Below are positions 1 to 12,000 of a stretch of DNA of 64,000 nt, piece after piece. Below the pieces are notes generated by a model. That model did no database searches. It was not told the DNA's origin and was given only the letters and a program-made list of their open reading frames with translations. The translations under genes and the position numbers were made by a program. The DNA is from an uncultured Eggerthella sp. Lineage in GTDB: Bacteria; Actinomycetota; Coriobacteriia; Coriobacteriales; Eggerthellaceae. The stretch spans positions 1-64,000 of the forward strand of contig CALLDI010000007.1 in the NCBI GenBank assembly GCA_937998355.1, read 5' to 3'. Each line of letters opens with the position of its first letter. Position 1 is the stretch's first letter.

Positions 1-3000
1 CTGGATGTTGTTGTCGGCCAGATACTTATCCAGCTCTGCCTGCGTCGCGAAGGACGGCAGCTGGGTCTTGGTCCAGCCCATGAACTTGAAGCCCGGGCGC
101 TTCAGGCGGCCAGCTTCAGGGGTAAGGGTGACGACCTCGTCGAATGCCACGACCTGGTCGGCCAGCTTGCCCTCTTCAGCGCCGTTGGAATCGAAGACGA
201 TGGTGTACTGCTTGTAGAGGAAGCGCGCGAAGTAGGAGGTACCGTCGAGCCATGCTTCATCGGCGTTCTTCGTCGGGATGAAGGTAGCTTCGGTGCCCAC
301 CAGGTTGCCGTTCGCGTCGTACCAGCCCATGAAGGTGTAGCCCGGAGCCGGCAGCGCGGTGGAGCCTTGCGGCACGCCGTCGGAAGCGGAGATCATGTAG
401 TCGCGCGGATTGGAGACGGTACCGCCATTGCCGTCCACGAAGTAGTGGATGGTGGCGTAGCCCGGCACGAACCACGCGTAGAGGATCAGGTCGGTGATGC
501 CTTCGTTGAGCAGGATGTCGCTGATCTTGGTGGTGTCGTAGACGCGATCGCCCTTCGGGGTGTCGCCCGGCGCGGTGCCGGAGTTGTCCGCTGTGTACCA
601 GTTATTGAAGGCATAGCCAGGCCATACCGGATTCTCGGCCGGGATCAGGTGATCGTCGTTCCAGTGGAAGATCTGAACGCCGATGTAGGTGCCGCCACCG
701 GTCGCATAGTGGACGCGATATTCACGGATGCTCCAGACCGCATAGAGGGTCTGATCGTGCTCGGGCATCTCGAAATCGGTCCAAACGTTGCCGTATTCAT
801 CGTAGCCAGGATAGGCGACCTTGTGGTTCGCTGCGTCTTCCGGCGTGAGCGCCCAGCCCTCGAAGAGGTAACCGACACGATCGATAGCATCAGCTGTAGG
901 CACCTTCACGGTCTCGCCCGCACCAACGGTGAGGCGCACCGGATCGTCGCCCTCCAGGCGCGGATAGCCGAAGTCGTAGCCTTCCTTCCAGGTGCCGCCA
1001 CCGTTCAGATCGTAGGTGAGGGTGAACGGACGGTACCACATGGCCGTGAAGATGACGGTGTGCTCGTCGTCGCCGATGAAGCCGAGGCTGCCGATAGGAT
1101 CTGCCAGGTAGTCGGACGCATAGATGCGATACTTGTCGCCCACGATGTTGCCCGTGCGATCGAGCGCCGTGCGGATCCAGCCGACGAACGTCCAGCCTTC
1201 TTCGCCGATGGGCAGGTTATCGAGACCAAGACCGCCCTTGTAGGGATACTGCTCGGCAGTAGCGCCCGCAGGCAGGTCGGTGTAGAGGGTCTGCTTGTCC
1301 GGATCGACCACGTAAGGCTTGAAGGTGCCACGATCGCCCGGCAGGTAGACGACGATGCGCGGGCCGCCCCATACCGCCGTGAAGACGGTGTCGCCCAGGA
1401 TCTTGACCGAACCCGGATCGTCCGTGGTGCCGGTGATGGTCTCGCCGTTCACCACCATGGTGTAGATCCAGCCGGTCAGCTGGTATTCCTTGCGCTCGAC
1501 CTTCATGCCGTCGGTGTGGGCGTATTCGCCGGTCTTCACCTCTTGCGGGTTCGGGATACCGGTGATGGTACCGCCTGCCGCATCGAAGGTGACCTTGTTC
1601 GGCAGCGCGGTCCACACTGCTGTGAGCGTGATGACCTGGCCATCGACCGGCGTGAGGTTCAGGACGCCCTCCATGTCGTCGAAGGTATAGGTCTGGCCGT
1701 CGATCTGCGTGATCCACTGGTAGAAGATGTAGCCTTCGCGGGTCATGGTGTTCTTCGGCAGGTAGGTGGTGGTGCCGTAGTAAGCACGGATGTCCACCAT
1801 CTCTTCTGCGTGCTCGACATCAGGCGCGCCCGGCTGGAAGCGGATGATGTAGCTGTTCGCGACCCAGTGAGCATAGAGCGTCACGTCGCCGCCCGGCATG
1901 TAGTAGACCGTGCCCGGCTTGATGACGTCGGTGCCGTTAGGCTGGGTGACCCAACCATCCATGGTGTAGCCCGTGCGGACGAAGGTCATGTCGTCTGGGA
2001 GGCGGATGGTGGAACCAGCGCTGATCGGATAGACCACGTTGCCATTGGGTTCGTAGGTGACCGGAGGCTTCGCCACGTTCTCCCAAGGATTAGGCTGACC
2101 GCCGTTCTTGTCGAGCGTGAGCTTGAATTCCTTGCCCTTCCAGATGGCGTAGAGCTTGACGGTCGCGCCATTGATGGCGGTGAGGTTGAGGATCTGAGCG
2201 CCATCGGCGTAGCGTACGCCAGAGCCGTCAGCCGAGGTGGACCAACCCATGAAGTCGTAGCCGACACGTGCCATCTGGCCGTTGTTGAGCGGCAGGTAGC
2301 GAGATTCGCCGTACTTCACTTCCAGTGCCTCGATACGGCCGATGCCGCCGTTGTTCAGGAACTCGACGAAGTACTTGTTCGGCTCGAAGAGCGCGTAGAA
2401 CTTGAAGTGGTTCGGGTCGCCCCAGTATTCACCGGTGGTGTTGTATTCGTTCTTGGTGGGCGCGAAGGTGAGCGACGTGGAGAGCAGCTTGCCGTTCACG
2501 TCGTACCAGCCCAGGAAGTGGAAGCCGTTGCCCGCCACTGCGGTGGAGCCCGTCGCGGTGAGGACCGAGATGATGTTCAGGGTCTCTTCCTTCACGGTGA
2601 CGCCGCCGCCTGCGGTCTCGACGAATTCATCGCGATCGTTCTTCACAGCCGGAACGTACTTGATGGTGGAGCGGTTCTCCAGCCACTTCGCGTAGAGGAT
2701 GATGCCCGGCTCGAGCGCGGTGACGTCGTCGAAGCCCTGGTAGCGTGCCAGCGACGCATACGGCGAGGTGGAGGACACCTTGTCGATGGAGTCGTCGTAG
2801 CGATCGCCATACGGGTCGACGATGTACCAACCGTCGAAGGTGTAGCCGACCTTCTTCGGTACCGCTACGCCCGCCAGCGTGTTGCGATCGGACCAGCCGA
2901 TGCCCTTCTTGTCGGCAACTGCGGTACCACCGTTGGAGTTGAAGTGGATGGTGTAGGTAAGGCGCTCCCAGACCGGATAGATGTGCAGGCCATAGGATGC

Positions 3001-6000
3001 CAGCACGCTATCGCCCGGCTGCCAGATGACCGCGCCGGTGGGGCTGGAGGTGTAGCCGAGGAACTTGTAGCCATCGCGGTGCATGATGTCGTCAGGCGAA
3101 GGCAGCACGACCGCACGACCGGTGTTCTGGACCGCGGTGGCATAGGCGTTGCCCGGCGTCATGGAGAACGCACCGGCGGCTGCGGGGTTCTGCAGCGCAC
3201 CGTTGGAGTCGAGCTTCCATTCACCGCCGTTGGTACCCAGGTAGATGGTGACCTCGGAAGGTGCCCACATAGCCGTGAAGGTGTAGGAGCGGTTGGTGAT
3301 GTGGGTCGGGAACGCTTCAGCAGCGTAGGTGTTGCCCAGATCGTCGGTGTAGTCGAAGTTGTAGTGCGCACCGGAGCCGTCCGCGTTGGTCCACATCCAG
3401 CCGAGGAACTGGAAGCCCGGAGTACCCTTCGGGTTGTTGATGTTCTTCGGGTTGGAGTCGGCCGTATCGAACAGCGTCGGGTCGAGCGTGGTGCCCGCCT
3501 GCTGACCACCGAACGCCGGCACGTAGGAAGGTGCGCCGGAGAGCGTAGGCGGCAGGTCGTAGAAATAGGTCTTATTGTCAACCGACGGGAAGGTGCCCCA
3601 TGCACCGGGTTCGTAGACGACGATGTAGACACGACCAGGCGTGAAGTGAGCGGTGAAGTGCATGATGCCCGTTACCGCGACCTTCTTCACGTCTTGCGTG
3701 ATGCCCTCTTCGATGGTGCCATCTTCATGTTCGATGGTGTAGCGCCAGTAGGACAGGTAGTAATCGGCGTCGATCTGCTCCTGCGTCTGCGTGAACGTGG
3801 GCTCCTGGTTCGGAGCGACGAAGAAGTCCTGCTTCACCATGATGCCCAGGTACGGATCGTAACCCGAAGGCTGGTGGATGGTGGCCATGGTCTCGGAGTC
3901 CTTGTCCAGCTCGAAGTAGACGTTGTAGGCGTCCACCTTCTCCCACCGTGCGTAGAGGACGATGTTGTCGCCATCCATGCCCAGGTTCTCCACCATCTGT
4001 TCGTCGGTGTAGAGGATGGGCGCGTTGGGGTTCAAGCTCGCGGACCAGCCGATGAACTTGTAGCCATTGCGCACGAACTGATTCTTCGTGAGCTTGGTCG
4101 GGACGTCGTAGGTGAGCGTCTGGACCGGCATGGTGCCGCTGGCGTTATCCGCACCGCGGTAGTAGGTGATGGTGTACTTGGACGGGGTCCACTTGTCGAA
4201 CAGGTAGACGGTGTCGCCTTCGATGGAGGACAGGTCGATGTTCATGACACCGAATTCGTCGAATACGTGCAGGCCGTCCTTGGTCTGCCAACCAGCGAAG
4301 GTGTAGCCCGGACGGGAGAGCAGGATCTCGCCGCGGTCGTTGGTGATGCCGCCCAGCGTGAGGTCGACGCCGAAGGTCTTGACCTGGTCGGGAGGCAGCG
4401 TACCAGTAGCCACGTGGCCACCGTGATCGGCCAGCGTCCAGTCGTAGACGATGTTGTACTTGATGGGTTCGAAGTGCGCCGTGAAGGACTGCTCGCGCGG
4501 CCAGAAGCCATCGGCCGGCATGGTGAGACGCAGGATCGCATCGGTAGAGAGGATCTGGTCGGAGCCCGTGAGGGACCAACCGACGAACTTGTAACCGACG
4601 TTCGCGATCGCGCGGACCGGATCGATAGCGGTGGAGATGGTGGTGTAGCCCTTGGTGAGGCGATCGGCAGCGCTACCCTCTTGGCCGAGGAAGGCGACCT
4701 TACCGCCATTAGCGCCGATCCAGCTGACGGAGACCTTCATCGGTTCCCACTGAGCCGTGAGCGTGATGGTGGCACCGTGAGCTGCCAGGAAGTCGGCGAT
4801 GTTATCGCCCGCCTTCAGGAAGCGGGAGCCCTCGGGGCGATCCTCGTTGCCCGGTTCGTTGGTCATCCAGCCGGTGAAGACGTAGCCATCGCGCCAGAAG
4901 GTGGTGGTGTCGCCCGCGGTCGGAACGATGAAGCCAACGCCGTAGACCGCCTTCTGGTCGGGGATGTTGCCCGCGCCCTGGCCGCCCTCGCCGGGATCGA
5001 AGTGGATGATGTATTCGTTCGGTGCGAAGTTCGCGGTGTAGACCGTGGGGATCCACTTGCCATCCACGAAGGAGATGGAGCGGATCTGGTCGGCCGTCAG
5101 GACGAAGTTGGTGAACACGTCGCCCGTACGGTCGTTGGTCCAACCCGTGAAGTGATGACCCTTGCCCACCGCAGCGACGACGTTCTTCACGGCATCGCCA
5201 TCAGAGAGCGGCAAGGTCTGCTTGTCCATCGAGACGCTGCCATGGTCTTCGTTGGTCTTGAATTCCAGATCGATGTCGCCTTCAGCCCATTCCACGTAGA
5301 GGCGGATGGTGTCGGCGACGTTCGCGGAGAGCGCGATGTCGCGCACGCGGATGGTGCCTGCGTTAGAGGCGGTGATGAGCGTGGAGCCGTCCGCGAAGAC
5401 GATGCGGTTGCCGTCGGCGTCGAGCGCATACCAGCCCGCTACCTTATAACCCACGCGGTGGACCTTGTCCTCGTCGTCGGGCAGCAGGTTCGCGTCGGTC
5501 CACGACAGGTCGGTCTTCATGGCCGGCGTGTAGATGGAGCCCGGAGCCACGTACTGGATGGAGTAGCCCTCGGTAGGTGCCCACAGCGCGTAGAAGGTGT
5601 CGACGAACAGCGTGTCGTTCTCGTTAGCACCATACGGGATGAACAGACGGGTGGTCTGGTCCTTCTCGTCGAAGTAGATCGAGCAGGTCTCGCCCTTCAC
5701 GCTGCCATCTTCCATGATGTGCGTGAGGTAGAAGCTCCAACCGATCAGGTCGTAACCAGGGCGCTTGAATTCCTGGAAGGTGTTGTTGTCGATGATGTAG
5801 CCGTTAGCCGGGTCGTAAATGGCAAGGCCTGCCTGCGTACCGTCGAAGAGCTGGAAGGTATCGCCGATCTTCATGCCGGCCACCTCGAGATAACCCGTGG
5901 TGATGTCGCGATCGGAGCCGACCACGGACTGGTCGGTACCGCCGGTCACGTTGCCATCGAGGTCGAGCACGAACTTCACGGTAGCGTCCGCATCGCGGTA

Positions 6001-6030
6001 CCACTGCGCGAAGAAGGTGATCATGACGGA
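1..6030 (-). repeat. About 20 InlB B-repeat (Flg_new) units in the giant protein
   Basis: From residue ~6820 to the window edge the giant protein is a chain of ~70-120-residue units. Each has a β-strand of the type YTIxFxxNGG, a central GYxFxGW (variants include GYDLIGW, GYTFAGW, GYKFIGW, GYTMDGW, GWTFVGW and GFKFMGW) and a closing strand such as LYAxW. I counted about 20 GYxFxGW-type sites in the window, and the array continues past the left edge. This family (Listeria-Bacteroides repeat) forms small β-grasp-like stalk domains in surface proteins, so here it probably projects the leucine-rich part from the wall or links it to the anchor. Confidence 0.85.
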
Positions 6031-9000
6031 TTCATCGTCGCCGTAGTTCGGAGCGGTGTACTTGTAGCCCCAGGTGATCTCCATACCCTGAGTGGGCTTG
6101 CCGTTCTTGTTCGTGGGCGGATTGGCCACGGTGTTCCAGTAGCGCAGGTCGTAGCCAGCCAGCTTGTACGCATCGTGCTTGGTGCCATCCGGGAACAGGA
6201 CGTAGCGGGTGCCGTCGGCCTCCTCCACGAATTCGATGGACTCGCCACCCTCCAAGAAGAGGTTCGGGATCTCGCCTTCAGCATCGTTGGAGTTCGGATC
6301 GAAGTTGACGAAGGTGCCGTAACCGAATTCCCAGGTGACGATGCCGTGGTCGTTACCGCCATTGGTGTAGGCGTAGAGCGTCTCGAGGCTGCGATACGTG
6401 GAGGTTTCCGGTGCGGTGTTCAGAACGAACATGCCCTCGGTGACGCGGTTCGAGCCGGAGTCGTACTTCGGATTGTCGGCGTCTTCGGTGACCTCCTTGG
6501 CGATCCACGCACCGTTGTTATGGTCGGGGATCTGCGCGATGAAGGACGGATCGATGGACAGCGACGTGCCGTTGTCGACGATGATGCGCTTCAGATGCGA
6601 CAGGGATACCAGCGCGTTGTCGGTCTTCACCTTGGCAGGATCGAGCGACCAACCGCGGATGTTCATCTCGGTGAGCGTGGTGGTGTTCTGGAAGATGCCC
6701 GCCACGCTGGTGCAGTCGTCCATGTAGATGCCGGAGCCATCGAAGGTCTCGAGGTTCGCGAAGAAGTCCTGCTTCACCTCGTACTGCGTATAGTTCGCCG
6801 TACCTTTGCCCGCAACGTACTCGATGTGGTCTTCAGAGGTATAGCCCACACCGGGGTTCGCGTCGATGTAGTTAGCGACATCGTCGAGGCTGGTGAAGGT
6901 GAGGCCATCCGAAGTGGTGTAGACGGTGACGTTGGTCTTCGTGTAGGTCTCGATATCGTAGGGCTTCGAGCCGTTGTTGATGAGGCCGCCGGACTGCACC
7001 GTGGCAGGACGCGCGGTGAGCACCTGGATGCCGGAGATATGCAGGTCGGAGCTCTCGTAGGAGAACGCGTTGTTGCCCGGCAGGCGCAGCCAGATGTCGT
7101 AGTCGCCCGTAACGGTGGGCTTGAAGCTGTACCACTGGCCCAAGCCGCCATCCAGGTAGTCGCCCACCACGTTAGCGTTCAGCGTGGAGGTATGGACGGT
7201 GGTGCCCTTGGAGTCGGCCGTACCGTTACGTTCGATGGTGAGGTTCACGGTAGGCAGGTTGGTCTTGCCATCGGCAAGGTTCGCCTGGTTGTTGGCCGTG
7301 GCATCCCAATAATAGTTGTAATAGAAGTAGTACGTGGTGCCCGCGGTGAGGTGCAGCGTATTGCTGTTCTTGAACGAGCCATTACCATCTTCATCCTTGA
7401 AGGAGAGCGTGGTGCCGTTCACGGTCACTTCGTCGAGGTTCTCGGGCGTCCAGGCGGAATCGCCTGCGAGGCTATCGAACTGCTTGTCGGAGGACGAGAA
7501 CCACTGGTTCAGCGTGAGGGCACGCCACTGGCCGATGGTGGCCACGTGCTTCACGACGCCTGGCGGAACGATCTTCTCCCATGGCAGGAGTTCCTTCGCG
7601 CGGTCGATGTTGACGGTCAGATCCTCGGGCGGATAACCCTTGTCCGCGCCGATGACCAGCGAGTTCGGCTTGACGACGTAACCATCGTCACGCGTGTGGC
7701 CTTCCTCGGTGTAGTACCACCACAGGTGGTCGTTGTCGCCGAAGCGGCCGCCCATGAACTCTTCGTCGAAGATATAGGTGTACTTGCCCTTGGTGTTCTG
7801 GTGATGCTTCACCACGTCCTTACCGGAGCCGAACCAATCGCCGATGTTGCGCTCGAGCTCTTCTTCAGGGAACGGACCCGGGCGGTTGTATTCGAGCCAA
7901 GCACCCTTCACCGAGCCATCGTAGGAGCCGGTCGGACCGAATTGGCCGATGTTGTTATCCGTGTTGGCATAGACCGCACTACCTGTAACTGCAGACACTT
8001 GTCCGCCCGAGATATAGGCCTTGAAACCTGCGCGGTTGACCGAAGCGTCGGATGTGAACGTGACCGTGAGCACCTTGCAGTTGAAGGTGTAGGTCTTGCC
8101 CGCGAACGTGGTGCCGCCCAAACGACCCGAGGTGGAACCGCCGCCCGTGGGGTTCGCGGTCTCTGCGTTCGCGAAGATCTGCAGGTAGTCGTACGTGGAG
8201 TTCTCGGTAGCGGAACGCGGATCGAAGTAGAGCGTGATGGGGTCGGCGCCCGTCGCGCGGATGGTCCAAGTCTGGGACGTGGAGCCCGCATAGCCTTCGG
8301 TCTGACCCCACTTGGAAGTCTGGATGGTGGAGTTGTAACCGAAGGACGTGGTAGGACCGAGGTCGATACGCGTGAGCTTCGGCGTCTGGTCGATCATGAG
8401 GGTGTAGTTACCACCCGAGCGCATATCCCAGTTATGGATATCGACCGTGTGGAGGTTACCACGCTTGTAGAGCATGTAGGAGTAGTCGGTGCACTGCGTG
8501 GTATCGATACCCGTACCGTCGAAGTTCTCGAGCGCGGAGTCCTGACAGATGAGGAAGGCGTTCTTCCACCAGAACTGCAGGCGCTTCTGAGACAGCGAGT
8601 CGAGCTTGAAGTTCATGTAGTAGTTCGCCGTGGTATGGCAGGTGAACGAGAAGTGAACGGTCTGCCAGCTGGTCTGCCAAACGCTCAGGTTCTGATAGTA
8701 GTCGTACTGGTTCAGATAACGACCGAAACCGAAGGAGAACGCACCGTAGTTCTGCGGCGTATAACCGTTCAGGATTCGGTAGTCGAACATGAACTCGTAG
8801 ACCTTGCCCTTTTCGAAGTAGAAGCCCGACTTATAGATGGACGATGCGTCGCCCTTGTCGTAGTCCCACAGTTCCATGTAGCCCTGGTCGGGATGCGGGA
8901 TGTAGCCGGTGTCGTGCGCTTCGTACTTACCGAAGCCAGAGACCGATGCCATGGCCGGCGTGATGAAGTTGTTCACGAACCAGTAGGACATGGTGGTGGG

Positions 9001-12000
9001 CTTCAGGCCGCCGAAGGTGCGGACTTCCTTGTAGTCGATATGGCACCACGGAGTACGAATACCCTGGTCGCCAACGACCTTGTTGGTGGCAGCCGGACGT
9101 GCACCCACGTAGAGGACGTTAGCGTAGAGCGTGGTGGTATCGGACAGCGCGATATCTTCATCGGGCACGATCCAGGTAGCTTCAGGGTTATCGGCGAACG
9201 CAGCGCCTTCGCCCTTCACGAAGATCCATTCCACGACGCCCATACCACGGCCAGTCGCCATGGTAGCGCTGGTCTGGTCCATGTAGCGGCACTGAGCATC
9301 CGTGAACAGATGCGCGGTGGTATCGAACCAGAGCGTATCGGCGTCGGTGTATTCGTTATCGTAGGTGAATTCACCGGTCGCCCAGAGGCCATCGGTACGA
9401 TCGATGCCCGAACCCATCAGGTAGACCTGATTGCCCGCCACGATGCGATTCAGAGAAGTCGTACCGGTGAGCATATCGGTCATCTCAGGCCATGCGGTCT
9501 TCTTCGGCGAGCTCGCGTTCTTCGTGCCATAGCGAGACGCACGGATCATGTTCCAGGTGGAGATATCCAGCTTCTTCAGGCTCGCATCGCCATAGAACGC
9601 GCGATCGAAGTAGTAGGTCTGCGAAACATCGAGACCGCGACCGTCGAATTCCTCGACCGCCGTGAAGCCCTCGAACCAGGAGGTGAGGTCGCGTGGCAGC
9701 AGACCATTGGTGCCCGAGCAGACCACGCCATCATCGCCGCGAACGCCGAAGTTGGTGACGATCTTCTTCACTTCGGTGATGGGCATGGACTTGGAGCCTG
9801 CAGCGGTGCGCCACGGCAGGCTGGTGCCGTATTCGGTGACCATATGATTTGCGCTCGTGGAGTAGTTGTAGAGGCCCATGGACATGGTCTGGGTCTCGTT
9901 ATCGTAGCGCCACCAAGCGTTGTCGTTCGAGGGGAATTCGCCACCGTAGTACCAGCGATAGGTGTGGACGCCCGGCGTGTCGCAAGAAGCGGCCGCATAG
10001 TGGGTGTTCGCCAGCGTGACGGTATTGCCGTAGCGATCCTTGCGGCTAGAGCCGTCCTTGTACCAATAGCCCGCCATGTCTGAGCCGATGGCTTCGATGG
10101 TGGTGAGGCCATTGCCCTCCAGGACCACGCCTGGGCCGAGATGCATGGTGGTGATGTGGTTCATGCCGGTCATCATGTTGGTGACATCGGCATTCACGGG
10201 GCTGGCGCCCACGGTCACGTTGCCGCGCATCTGCCAGTTGGACATGTCGACCTCGCGCAGTTCGGCGCAGCCTTGGAACATGGACTGGAAGGTAGTGGCC
10301 TTCTTGGTGTTCCAGTTGCCCGTGCCCACTACATGACGCAGTTCAGTGTCGTTGTAGAAGGCCTGATAGAAGCTGGTCACGTTCGTGGTGTCCAGATAGG
10401 TACCGTCGAATTCGGTGAAGACGCCCGGACCGTTGGCGAACCACTGATACATGGTAGTGGGCGCCACGTTGCCGTTGGTGCCATCGGTGGCGAACTGCGT
10501 GGTGGTGTTCCACAGCGGTGCGCCATCGAGCTGCGTGAGCTTCCACGGCAGGCTCGCACCCAGCGTGGTGGTGGTGTGGGAACCAGCGTTGGAGATGAGG
10601 CCGATGCGGATGAGGCCCTTCGGATCTTCGATGGTGCCATCAGCGACCGAAGTGGTGTCTTCCTTGGCGTAGGTCCACCAGATGTTGTTGTTGTCGGCGA
10701 ACACGCCACCGATGTGGGTCGGATCCCACGTATAGGTGGTGACCTCCATGGGCGCGTACGTGGAATCGTAGCGACGCATGAGGTCTTCGGAGTTACCGAC
10801 GGAGGTGGAGGTGCCCAGCGCGTTGGTGTTCTTGATCCACACGCCATCCAGAACGCCCATGAGCGGGTTGTTCTGGATACCTGCGTTGTTGTTGGTGTTG
10901 GTCCACAGCACCGTGTTCGGGCCGAAGATGAAGGACACGAAGTTGGTGGTGCCTGTGCCCGTTTCCGCGACCTTCAGCATGTCGGTGAGGGTGATGCGGC
11001 CCTGACGATAGGTATCGGTACGCATATCCCAACGAGACAGGTCGATGGTGGTGATGGTGTTCGCTTCGCTCTTCTCCGCGATGTGATAGAAGAGATAGCT
11101 GAAGTCGGTCACCTTCACGACGTTCCAGCAGTTCGCCGAAGGATTGGCCGAAGAACCGGTGATGGGTTCGACGGAAGGCAGGTTCTTGTTGCCCGCCAGC
11201 ATGTACGCCAGGGTGAGCTGCGTGACCGAAGCATCCGATGCCGGGTTCCAGTTGCGCAGGCCCTCGATGCTGAGCAGGCCGTCCATGCTCTCGAACGCAT
11301 GGTTGAAGTTCTGAGCCTTGGCAGGACGCCAGTTGGCCAGGTAGTCCAGGTTCGAGATGAGATCGGAATCGTAGAACAGATAGCTGAAGTCCTGCACGTT
11401 GGAGACGTTCCAATTGCGCAGGCCCTGCAGATCGTCGTACTCGAGCCAATCGGTGTTGTAGAACATGTAGGACATGTCGGTGAGGGAGCCGAGCTTGTTC
11501 GCCCAGCCGTCCAGACCCTGGATGTCGTTGAGCCTCTCGTTGTTGAAGAAGAATTCCTTCAGGCTGGTGACGCCGGAGACATCCCAGTTGTCGAGGCCGA
11601 AGACCTTGACGAGCTTGAGGTCGCCGGAGAAGAAGCCCTTCAGGCTGGTGACGCCATTGGTGATCTTGAGGCCAGAGCCGTCGAAGATCATGACCTTATC
11701 GTAGCCCTTGAACCATTCAGCAGGAGTGGTGGGCGTGATGTCGTAGCGCGTGGTGATGTAGAGGATCTGATCCTTCTCGACCATAGGATCGAGCTCAGGC
11801 GTGGAGGGGTCGTCGAGCCACGGCAGGTCGGTCGCGATCTCGGTGACCACCTTGTTCGCAGATGCGGAATCCGCACCGAGGAGCAGCGTGCCCTTGCGCT
11901 GGGCTTCGCCGCCGTAGACGGTGTCTTCGAGGAAGTAGATCCACCATGCGTTGGGGTTAGAGGGGAAGCGGCCCGCGACGCGGGTGGAATCCCACTGATA

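Noticed and set aside
367..10083. Plus-strand frame of 3,238 codons
   Set aside because: It is the exact antisense of the giant gene. Its product is a Val/Gly/Arg/Asp-rich sequence with no domains, while the minus strand gives clear BspA and InlB-B repeats.
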